IMG/VR virus record: IMGVR_UViG_3300001460_000013
Coordinates: 44,179-86,154 of that record
Source of the DNA: a virus
DNA length: 41,976 bases
Direction: 5' to 3' (one strand)
Part shown: positions 34,769 to 41,976 of the stretch, one piece after another
How the letters are laid out: each line of letters opens with the position of its first letter
How positions within the stretch are numbered: position 1 is the first letter of the stretch
The notes under the pieces: model-generated
What the model was told of the DNA's origin: nothing
Seen by the model: the letters and a program-made list of their open reading frames with translations, nothing else
The model's database searches: none
Made by a program: the position numbers and the translations under genes

Positions 34769-36205
34769 TTAAAAGTTCAACCCTACTAGTCCCGAAACGT
34801 TATTGGCTAATTGTTGTTTAGGTTCGTCAAATATTCCCATGTCGTCTAATAACATAAACACTTCTGTTGAATTATGAGTTGCGGCAGTAGCCAAAGCGAG
34901 GCTCATTACTAAATCATCATGCGCCCCAACTCCTTCAAACTTACCTGCTTGTGTAATAGAAAACATAGATAATTCTTCAATTAATAAATTGGTTAATTTC
35001 CTACTATTATTATCACCATATGGAAAATTCATTTTACCATTCTCAATATTCATCTGTAGACTTAAAATAATTTCTTGTTTCTTTTTTCTAGTAGTGTTAA
35101 AATCTTGAACGTTTAAATCTGAAATATTTCTTAACTCTTGTGTAAAAGATTTGGCAAAAGTATTAGTTTCAAACAATATTACTTCCGGTTCAAAAATAGC
35201 CCCTACTAAACGTATCTTTTCTATATTTTGTCTAAAGTCTACGTTCTTCGCTCTATCTACATGTACAACCGTTTTATTTTTTTCATCATCCATTTCTATA
35301 ACAGTAATAACATTGTAGTCACCATCAGTAGAAATAGCAGGGTCAACTCCTACATAATATTTGTATCCTTTATCTTTCCTATGTCCTAATTTTAATACAT
35401 AATCTCTTGCTTTACATTTATCAATAAATTCAGGATTAAAGAGAGAAGTCCCTGTAGATATAGGAACACATAGATATTCTCTTGTAAATTTTAAAGAACC
35501 TATTTCCGCTTTTCTTTGCATAAGAGCATCATAGTTCCAACGTTCTTTCCATAGTGGTTCGTTTAAAGAATTAAGACATGGATATTTTCTAACAGTATAT
35601 GCTTCATTTTCCTCTAACTGAGTAAAAATATCTGTATAAGTAAATGGAGTACCAATCATTCTAAGATTAGAAGTATGGTGTAGCGTTGGTATCATATCTC
35701 CAAAGAACCAATCAGTTACCCGTTGAATCGCAACTAAACTAAATTCTTTCAAAGGGTCATCAATGATAATTTCTTGAGGATGAAGACCTCTAATTTGAGA
35801 ACCAACGGAACGCTCTAAAATCGCATTACCATTGGTTAACTGAATATTACCAATAGCCCAACCTCTAGAAGGTCTAAACTTTTTTAATGCTGGATGATTA
35901 AACATCCTATCAATTTCTCTCATGTGTACTAAAGTCTGTTTTTGATTAGAAGATATGTATAACATTTGATATGGTGGCTCTTGAAATACTAAATTCCAAA
36001 CAACCCAACTATGCATAAAGACAGATTTACCGTGGTCACGACTACAAATAATAACTGTTCTATCTGTACTTTGCATAAGTTCTAGCCACTCTTGCATATA
36101 CTCAGGATACATCATTCCTAATACATTTTGAAAAAAATAAGGAAATGAAGTTTTAGATATTTCCATATCCATTTGAGAAACAAAATCTAAGTTTTCTATA
36201 TCCAT
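34769..36205 (-). CDS. terL: Large terminase subunit
   Basis: The ATPase domain shows a Walker A variant CSRDHGKS (54-61) and Walker B EIIIDD (145-150), with a coupling motif near IGTPF (184-188). The nuclease domain has the expected acidic triad: D288 in YVGVDPAISTDGD, E346 in VILFETN and D430/D431 in AHDDLVMSLALA. This motor pumps DNA into the prohead and cuts it. At 478 residues it is of usual size. No small terminase gene was recognised upstream. Its AAGGAGAT ribosome binding site lies in the last codons of the GNAT-like gene. Confidence 0.93.
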   Translation of the reverse strand: MDIENLDFVSQMDMEISKTSFPYFFQNVLGMMYPEYMQEWLELMQSTDRTVIICSRDHGKSVFMHSWVVWNLVFQEPPYQMLYISSNQKQTLVHMREIDRMFNHPALKKFRPSRGWAIGNIQLTNGNAILERSVGSQIRGLHPQEIIIDDPLKEFSLVAIQRVTDWFFGDMIPTLHHTSNLRMIGTPFTYTDIFTQLEENEAYTVRKYPCLNSLNEPLWKERWNYDALMQRKAEIGSLKFTREYLCVPISTGTSLFNPEFIDKCKARDYVLKLGHRKDKGYKYYVGVDPAISTDGDYNVITVIEMDDEKNKTVVHVDRAKNVDFRQNIEKIRLVGAIFEPEVILFETNTFAKSFTQELRNISDLNVQDFNTTRKKKQEIILSLQMNIENGKMNFPYGDNNSRKLTNLLIEELSMFSITQAGKFEGVGAHDDLVMSLALATAATHNSTEVFMLLDDMGIFDEPKQQLANNVSGLVGLNF

Positions 36206-36206
36206 A

Positions 36207-36749
36207 CTATCTCCTTAAAATATCCTTCCAACCTTTAAAAATTCCCCAAGTTTCAGCAATTGGTATTTCTCTTACTCTTCGTTGCATTTCTTGTATTACA
36301 CTATCAGGCACAACCTCATGTTCCTGTGGCTCACTTACTATTGGTTTTTTAAATCTTTTTTTACCTTCTTCAGTATACGTAGCAACCTTAGGAATATTAC
36401 CAATGGCTGTTAAATTTTTATTTCTTATTTGAGCCATTAACCTACGCCCTTGATAATCAGGATGAGTTTTAGTTCCTCCAATATATGCAAAGGGTTCTCC
36501 TTCCTTTCCTGTTCTTATTGCATGACCTATTACTGAAACTAATCTAGCCTTTCCTTTTTCATTATGTATAAGACCAAACCAATTATCTATAGGATAACCA
36601 CTATCTCTTAATTTATGTGGCATATCGGGATTACTATCATCCCAAAGTTCTTTCATATCTTCTTCTGAACCCAATTGCATGACTTTTGTTTCTTCATTTC
36701 CTAGAATTCTTTTAAGCCTAGGATGAAATTTCTTAATCATATATATCAC
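36207..36749 (-). CDS. GNAT-like protein with C-terminal Trp motif
   Basis: The middle of this 180-residue protein resembles an acetyltransferase fold: ARLVSVIGHAIRTG, then PFAYIGGTKTHPDYQGRRLM (87-105). The position matching the Q/R-x-x-G-x-G/A acetyl-CoA loop reads QGRRLM, so two loop glycines are replaced and activity is doubtful. The protein ends GIFKGWKDILRR, like the ends of other head proteins nearby. It overlaps the 991-residue gene by 4 nt and precedes terminase by one base. The final Arg-Arg codons double as the terminase ribosome binding site. Confidence 0.6.
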   Translation of the reverse strand: MIYMIKKFHPRLKRILGNEETKVMQLGSEEDMKELWDDSNPDMPHKLRDSGYPIDNWFGLIHNEKGKARLVSVIGHAIRTGKEGEPFAYIGGTKTHPDYQGRRLMAQIRNKNLTAIGNIPKVATYTEEGKKRFKKPIVSEPQEHEVVPDSVIQEMQRRVREIPIAETWGIFKGWKDILRR

Positions 36750-39721
36750 CTAAAATTAGCCTTTAAGAAATATACTCCTTCTGATGACATACCATATTTA
36801 GAGCCTATAGATTTCATAGAATCAACCTCATTAATTATAGATTCAAGTTCTAAAACAGTTAAGTCTACATTAAAGTGAGATTTCATTATACTCAAAGCCC
36901 TATCTACATGGTCGAAATTATCTAATTTACCATACTTATAATATACTGGTTTATTTAACATTTTACGAATACTATCATGGGCTTCTAGTAAATTAATTTC
37001 TTGTTTACTTTTAGTAATTTTCATTACTAAGTCTCCTAAAGCCTTTTGAAATTCTTTGTATATATTTTTATTTTTAGTACCTTCTATGTCTAATATTATA
37101 GAAGTTTTATTTCTCTCAATAAATCCTAACAATGCAGATAATGGATAAATTTCACTTTCATCATATAATTTATTCCATTCATTAGATGGTTTATTAAATA
37201 TTTCTTTCTTACCCGCTTTTTCTGTATTACTTTCAGTTTTTATAAGTACATTATAGAAATAATTACCTAATTCTATATTTATTAAATTAGTAAGATTGTT
37301 CTTATCCATCTCTCCATAAATAATTTTTAATTGTGTTCTTATTTCGTGTAACATTTCCGATAAAACATCTTCATTATCATAAATTGAAGGTTTATTTATA
37401 ACATTAAATAAATTAGTAAGTTTATCCATAACTTTATAATTACCTCTAAAGACTTCTTCTACTCCCGATATCTCTAAATTTAACATCATAAAATAAATAT
37501 CTACTTTAGATTTATCTTTCATTAACATATATTCCATCTGAGGCGAGAATAAAGAAAAGTCATCAGAAGAATCTTTTCTATTAAAAGGAGTATTAATTGA
37601 AGATAATGGTTTAACATAAAAATCCGCTATTTCATCTAATAATTTAATAAAAGATTCTTTTGCTTCATTAAGTTCACCCATCATATTTTCTCTATTTTTT
37701 GTAGCGTAAGATGATGTTTGTCCAGTTGGCCCTTTAGCCTCACCTGAGGATGATATATTATAGCCACCTTTACCTTTACTTCTAGAATCTTTAAAACCAA
37801 AATCAGTAAATTGAGTAATTAAGTTTAAAAATTCTCTAATAGTGTTAACTCTAGTTTCTACTCTTACATTTAAGTCTGTACCATCTTGACTTACTTCATA
37901 GCGTACATTGTCTTTACCGTGTATTTCTTTAGATAGTGGAAGATAGAATAATGTATTATCTCCTTCTATAGTTTTGGAGGCAAGTGATTCTAACTCTTCA
38001 CTAAACTCCAATAACTTATCTTCAAATGTTAAATTTAAATTTAATACATCAGACATGTCTTCAATTAAACTTAGTTCTTCTTTAAGATTATTAACATCCT
38101 TTTTATATAAAACTAAATTTTTAAATTTAGCACTGTCTTTAGTAAAAGCATAAGCAAATAAGGGGTCTACTTTCTTTTTATGAGTTATTTTATTCATAGT
38201 TTGTCCAAATATACTTAACTCTGTAGTTTCATTAATACCTACACGCATTCTTTCTGCCGCTTCTTCACTAACAGATGCAGTATTAGTATTGCCTTCTCCT
38301 TCTTTACCATATTTAGTTTCCACTTTTTTATCTGCTATTTCACCTTCATCAACTTCAAACTCTAAACTATCTTTACCGCTATCACTATCTAAACTATCTC
38401 CAAAATCATATGGATTCTGATTTTCAGACTGTTGATTTTGTAGTTTTTTCATATCTGCTGGAGAAACAAATGATTCAAACGCACTAACTAGTATGCTATC
38501 AGGATGAGTAGATTCTAAAGTTTGAGGTTTAACAGTTACAATATAATTTAACCTATCCTCTATTGGTTCTGCTAAAAATTTTAACATTTTTAACCCATGA
38601 TTATATTTTCTCCTAGATAATTCATTACCCGTTTTTAATATTTTAAAATTATCAGTTTCCACTACATCCTTAAATTCAGACTCAAAGTTGTCAACTGCTG
38701 TTTTTAAATTTGTATATTTTTTATTAGTTTTTTCCCAAAAGTCATAAATTTTTTCTCTTCTATCTAGATTTTTTAAATCTAATTTAGAAATTAAAATATC
38801 TGCTTCAAATTTTAAGGGTTTACCTACTTGTATATTCTCATTTGTATTTTTACTTTCTAAATTAACAAGATGTTTTTTTAATAATTTAATAAATGGTTCA
38901 GGAAATTCATCATATTTTTCCGATGGTGGGAAGTCTTCTAATATTTCTATATATTCTTCAGTTTTAAGTTTACTAATATTTGCGTTTTTAATTCTTAATC
39001 CGCCTATTCTAGGATTCTTTTCAAATGAACCCTTACCTTTATTATATGAACTCCACTGTGTACCTGCCCCGTTTGTGAATAATTTTATAATTTTATCAAT
39101 ATCACTTAATAAATCTATTACGTCTTCTCCAGTTTTCGGTTTATCTCTTGGCCCTGTATAGTTTTTTTCCTTTAATTTGTCACTAGATAGTATAGATTTA
39201 GTTCTACCTTCAGAACGGTTTCTAATTTCTTCAATTAGTTTTAATACTAAAGTATCTTTTGATTTAGTTATAAATTTATATCCTTCTACATTATCAAGTA
39301 AGTATTTTCTAATTTTCTTAGCAATATCTGCAATTCTTAAGACATCACCTTCTACTGTCATTAGAACCCAAGATTGAAGTTCAACCTCTTCCCCATCTAA
39401 AAATAAATATGTATCTATGTCAACATTTTGGTCAGATGAAGAAATTTCTTTCATTTCTAATAAAACATCAAGAACTATTGTTGCACTTATATTTTTCTTT
39501 AAATCTTTTACTGCTTCAAAAATCATTTGTTCTTCTAAATTGTCTAATTCATATTCTTGGTCTTCAGTCAATTCGCCTTTTGATTGATTTTTAAATTCTT
39601 CTTCTTTCTTTTCATGTTTAGACTTGTCTATATACTGTAATAATAACTCTTCAAATCTCTCGCTAGATGAGGTTTTTAATGCACTTTCAATGAATTCTTT
39701 ATTAGTATTATATTGTGTCAT
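36746..39721 (-). CDS. Large unrecognised protein, 991 aa
   Basis: The protein is soluble, rich in Lys, Glu, Asp, Asn and Leu, with no signal peptide or membrane segment. It has many helical stretches (EYELDNLEEQMIFEAVKDLK near 55; ELSLIEDMSDVLNLNLTFED near 550) and an acidic low-complexity region about 430-480 (GDSLDSDSGKDSLEFEVDEG). No catalytic motif was recognised. Its start lies 14 nt inside the preceding gene, and its end overlaps the GNAT-like gene by 4 nt. It may be an internal head or ejection protein, by position only. Confidence 0.78.
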   Translation of the reverse strand: MTQYNTNKEFIESALKTSSSERFEELLLQYIDKSKHEKKEEEFKNQSKGELTEDQEYELDNLEEQMIFEAVKDLKKNISATIVLDVLLEMKEISSSDQNVDIDTYLFLDGEEVELQSWVLMTVEGDVLRIADIAKKIRKYLLDNVEGYKFITKSKDTLVLKLIEEIRNRSEGRTKSILSSDKLKEKNYTGPRDKPKTGEDVIDLLSDIDKIIKLFTNGAGTQWSSYNKGKGSFEKNPRIGGLRIKNANISKLKTEEYIEILEDFPPSEKYDEFPEPFIKLLKKHLVNLESKNTNENIQVGKPLKFEADILISKLDLKNLDRREKIYDFWEKTNKKYTNLKTAVDNFESEFKDVVETDNFKILKTGNELSRRKYNHGLKMLKFLAEPIEDRLNYIVTVKPQTLESTHPDSILVSAFESFVSPADMKKLQNQQSENQNPYDFGDSLDSDSGKDSLEFEVDEGEIADKKVETKYGKEGEGNTNTASVSEEAAERMRVGINETTELSIFGQTMNKITHKKKVDPLFAYAFTKDSAKFKNLVLYKKDVNNLKEELSLIEDMSDVLNLNLTFEDKLLEFSEELESLASKTIEGDNTLFYLPLSKEIHGKDNVRYEVSQDGTDLNVRVETRVNTIREFLNLITQFTDFGFKDSRSKGKGGYNISSSGEAKGPTGQTSSYATKNRENMMGELNEAKESFIKLLDEIADFYVKPLSSINTPFNRKDSSDDFSLFSPQMEYMLMKDKSKVDIYFMMLNLEISGVEEVFRGNYKVMDKLTNLFNVINKPSIYDNEDVLSEMLHEIRTQLKIIYGEMDKNNLTNLINIELGNYFYNVLIKTESNTEKAGKKEIFNKPSNEWNKLYDESEIYPLSALLGFIERNKTSIILDIEGTKNKNIYKEFQKALGDLVMKITKSKQEINLLEAHDSIRKMLNKPVYYKYGKLDNFDHVDRALSIMKSHFNVDLTVLELESIINEVDSMKSIGSKYGMSSEGVYFLKANFR

Positions 39722-41942
39722 TTTGAATTCCTCCTACTTGTAATACACTAACTAAATATGTATATGGGTCTTTATTTTTATCATCTAACTTAATTGGTTT
39801 ATTTACTACCTCTTCCATTTTACTATCTATATCTAACATAAATTGATTAACAATTTTAGGATATTCTGTTTTTAATATATTCTGTATTTCTTCTAATGTA
39901 ACATCATCTATATCACCAGTTACATCATCATCTAAAAATTGTACAGTATCCTTCAACAATTTTACATTTCCTTGGGCTTGTCCTATTAAAATTACCTTAG
40001 CAAGTATGCTTCCAAAAGTAGCACTGTGTTTACTAGAACCAATATCTGCTATAATTGATTGACCACTTGAAGATGTTCCCTTATCACTTGAGGGTAAAGG
40101 GCCATAACTTTGAGGATAGAACTTATATGACATTTTAGGATTAAGTAATTCACTTAATATTTCACCTTCACTAATTCCCTCATCATTTCGTTTAATACTT
40201 TCTAAATGGTTTTTAAATTGGTCTATAACATCTACTTCAGCAATTGGTTCAGATAAAAACACACTGAAAAAAGTTATATCATTAGGGTCAATTATTCGTT
40301 CGTTTCTTACAAGTGTAGTTCTCTCTAAAACATCACCTAATCTTTCATAAGTATTTAATATGCTTATTATATCTGATTCTTTTACTTTTAATATTTTTAT
40401 TTCTGTTAGTTTTTGAATTGCATCTGCCGTATTTATTAATAATGTTCTGAACTTCTTTTTAGAAGTCTTTTTATTTTCTAAGTCTATACGGTCAGTATAA
40501 TATTTACTTAGGATATTAAATAAATCATTAGATATTACTGATTTTGTGTTAGACTCTGAAACCATTTTATTCCAAATAGTTGCTAAACCTTCTTTGTTAA
40601 CATCATTTTGAATTGCGTCCCTAAATGCAGGTAGTCCTTGTCTTTGTTCAACATAGTCTTTGTCTCCCATTAGTTCTTTATTTTTACCATAAACTACAGG
40701 TTTAACTTTTTGTGTAACTGTTTTTCTATACAGGTCTACAATTTTTTTAGTATCAGCATTAGTACTATACTTAGTTCCCTCATCACTATCTACTTTAGAT
40801 AATTCTCTAAAAACAGAAAACTCTTTCATACTGTTTTTAGTAACTGGAGTTCTAAGAGTACTAATATCATAATTTTCATGAGTTAAAATATGCAATAATG
40901 TAGATGAAAGTTTACCAGTTGGGCCATCCTTTATGTAATATATACCTTTAAAATCGTTAGTCCTACCTTTTTCCATATAAGGTAGGAACTTAAATCTTTC
41001 CTGACCTTTTAACTTAAACATAATATGACTTAAATAATCTACTCTATTAGACTGAGTAGGAACTAGTGTTTGATTACCTTGGTTATCATCTTTGACTGGA
41101 GTATCATCAAACTCAATAATATCAAATATTCTACCTAACTTAGTTCTTTTTATTTTAGAAGAAGTTTTACTTCCTGCTAATTTCCTACCCTGTGCTTCAG
41201 TAATAAAATCAGATTCTATTTTTTCACCCTTAGGATTAGTTATTATAATTCCTTTAGTATCATAACCAATCCCACTATATTGAATGTCTTTATTATCTAC
41301 TAAGTTACCTTTTTCATCTTCATTTTTATTTAGATTTCTAGTAGCCTCAACAATTATTTTTCTTGCTTGATTATTATTCTTTGCATTAAATTCCATTAAT
41401 TCAGTTTCTCTTTGCTGTGCATTTAAGAAATCATCTAATTCTTTCATGTCTTCTAATTTTATATTTCTACCTTTTGTTGATAGTTTCTCAAGAATTACTT
41501 TAACTTTACTTTGTTTCATTTCCTTTTTTGGTTTAATACTGTTTTTAATACTTTTTTCCATCAATTCTAAATTACTTTTTATTTTTGGAATATCTTCTTT
41601 TGTAATAGCATAATTAGAAAATGCATGTAGAATTTCATCATCTGATTTACCTACTACAGCAGTTTTTAATGTGTTAACTATTCGTGAAAATTGTCTGTTC
41701 GCTATTGTTCTATCAAAAGTTCCTCGAATAATTTTTCCTGTTTTAGACCATTCATCCATAAAATTCTTAATTTCATCTGTATGTAATTGTGAAGTCATTA
41801 AATATAATAAATTCACACCATTTTTATTTTTTGGTGGTAGTGGTTTTGATGAATCAATTGACCCCGTACCAATTAAATTATCTGTTTGTCTATATGTAAC
41901 TGTAGGTTTGTTAACTTTAACTTCTTCAGCCTTATCGGACAT
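39708..41942 (-). CDS. Large unrecognised protein, 744 aa, start uncertain
   Basis: From the ATG at 41942 the product is 744 residues, charged and mostly helical, with no membrane segment. Examples are KKFRTLLINTADAIQKLTEI (about 500-520) and EEIQNILKTEYPKIVNQFML near the end. The frame stays open upstream to the window edge (residues ILKATGVGKDG before the Met), and no strong ribosome binding site precedes the ATG, so the gene may begin outside the window. No family recognised. It is followed, with a 14-nt overlap, by another large unknown protein. Confidence 0.72.
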   Translation of the reverse strand: MSDKAEEVKVNKPTVTYRQTDNLIGTGSIDSSKPLPPKNKNGVNLLYLMTSQLHTDEIKNFMDEWSKTGKIIRGTFDRTIANRQFSRIVNTLKTAVVGKSDDEILHAFSNYAITKEDIPKIKSNLELMEKSIKNSIKPKKEMKQSKVKVILEKLSTKGRNIKLEDMKELDDFLNAQQRETELMEFNAKNNNQARKIIVEATRNLNKNEDEKGNLVDNKDIQYSGIGYDTKGIIITNPKGEKIESDFITEAQGRKLAGSKTSSKIKRTKLGRIFDIIEFDDTPVKDDNQGNQTLVPTQSNRVDYLSHIMFKLKGQERFKFLPYMEKGRTNDFKGIYYIKDGPTGKLSSTLLHILTHENYDISTLRTPVTKNSMKEFSVFRELSKVDSDEGTKYSTNADTKKIVDLYRKTVTQKVKPVVYGKNKELMGDKDYVEQRQGLPAFRDAIQNDVNKEGLATIWNKMVSESNTKSVISNDLFNILSKYYTDRIDLENKKTSKKKFRTLLINTADAIQKLTEIKILKVKESDIISILNTYERLGDVLERTTLVRNERIIDPNDITFFSVFLSEPIAEVDVIDQFKNHLESIKRNDEGISEGEILSELLNPKMSYKFYPQSYGPLPSSDKGTSSSGQSIIADIGSSKHSATFGSILAKVILIGQAQGNVKLLKDTVQFLDDDVTGDIDDVTLEEIQNILKTEYPKIVNQFMLDIDSKMEEVVNKPIKLDDKNKDPYTYLVSVLQVGGIQNDTI

Positions 41943-41976
41943 ACCATCTTTACCAACCCCAGTTGCTTTCAGAATA

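Noticed and set aside
1-41976. tRNA genes, integrase, insertion sequences or attachment sites
   Set aside because: None was seen; the window is almost fully covered by co-directional structural genes.

Overview
The window is a block of structural and DNA-packaging genes from a head-tailed double-stranded DNA virus (Caudoviricetes type). It is A+T-rich and densely packed. Every supported gene lies on the minus strand, so the functional order runs from position 41976 down to 1. The archetypal set is present: large terminase, portal, S78-type prohead protease fused to scaffold, HK97-fold major capsid protein, head-tail connector, tail terminator, tail tube, a frameshifted tail chaperone pair, tape measure, and distal tail/hub proteins. 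No contractile sheath is visible, so a siphovirus with a modest tail is most likely. The zinc ribbons in the portal, an ATP-dependent DNA ligase, a LAGLIDADG protein, a Lys/Pro/Ala tail like that of histone H1, and GGTGA-type ribosome binding sites together suggest an archaeal host. A marine archaeon, such as those hosting magroviruses or thaumarchaeal viruses, is plausible, as the inserted tail domains resemble those common in marine phages. The host is inference and cannot be proved from this window.

Layout in transcription order. (1) 41976-36207: two very large unrecognised proteins (744 and 991 aa) and a GNAT-like protein. (2) 36205-31751: terminase, a LAGLIDADG/winged-helix protein, and portal. 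(3) 31749-25634: small head-associated proteins, a 769-772 aa coiled-coil protein and an 873 aa DNA ligase. (4) 25608-22628: protease-scaffold with a probable nested scaffold start, major capsid protein and a decoration-like protein, followed by the largest intergenic gap (88 nt), which holds a perfect 9-bp hairpin. (5) 22539-19121: a basic-tailed protein, a small beta protein, two small membrane proteins, a complete Ras/Arf-like GTPase, a zinc protein and an Asn/Gln/Met-rich protein. (6) 19107-14516: a 909 aa unknown, connector, small neck protein and tail terminator. (7) 14504-1: tail tube, chaperone pair with a GGGAAAA slippery site, tape measure, distal tail protein, LamG protein with inserted repeats, and a hub-like protein of at least 2,314 aa that runs off the left edge.

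Most adjacent genes overlap by 1-14 nt or are separated by about 12 nt or less, and ribosome binding sites often lie inside the last codons of the upstream gene. This fits one long late transcript. The most unusual elements are the Ras-like GTPase with its membrane-protein neighbours, a short Trp-x-(Asp/Gln)-Ile motif found at the ends of six head-cassette proteins, the ligase in the head cassette, and the LAGLIDADG gene between terminase and portal. No replication, lysis, integration, tRNA or CRISPR feature was seen, and no gene-free stretch exceeds 90 bases.
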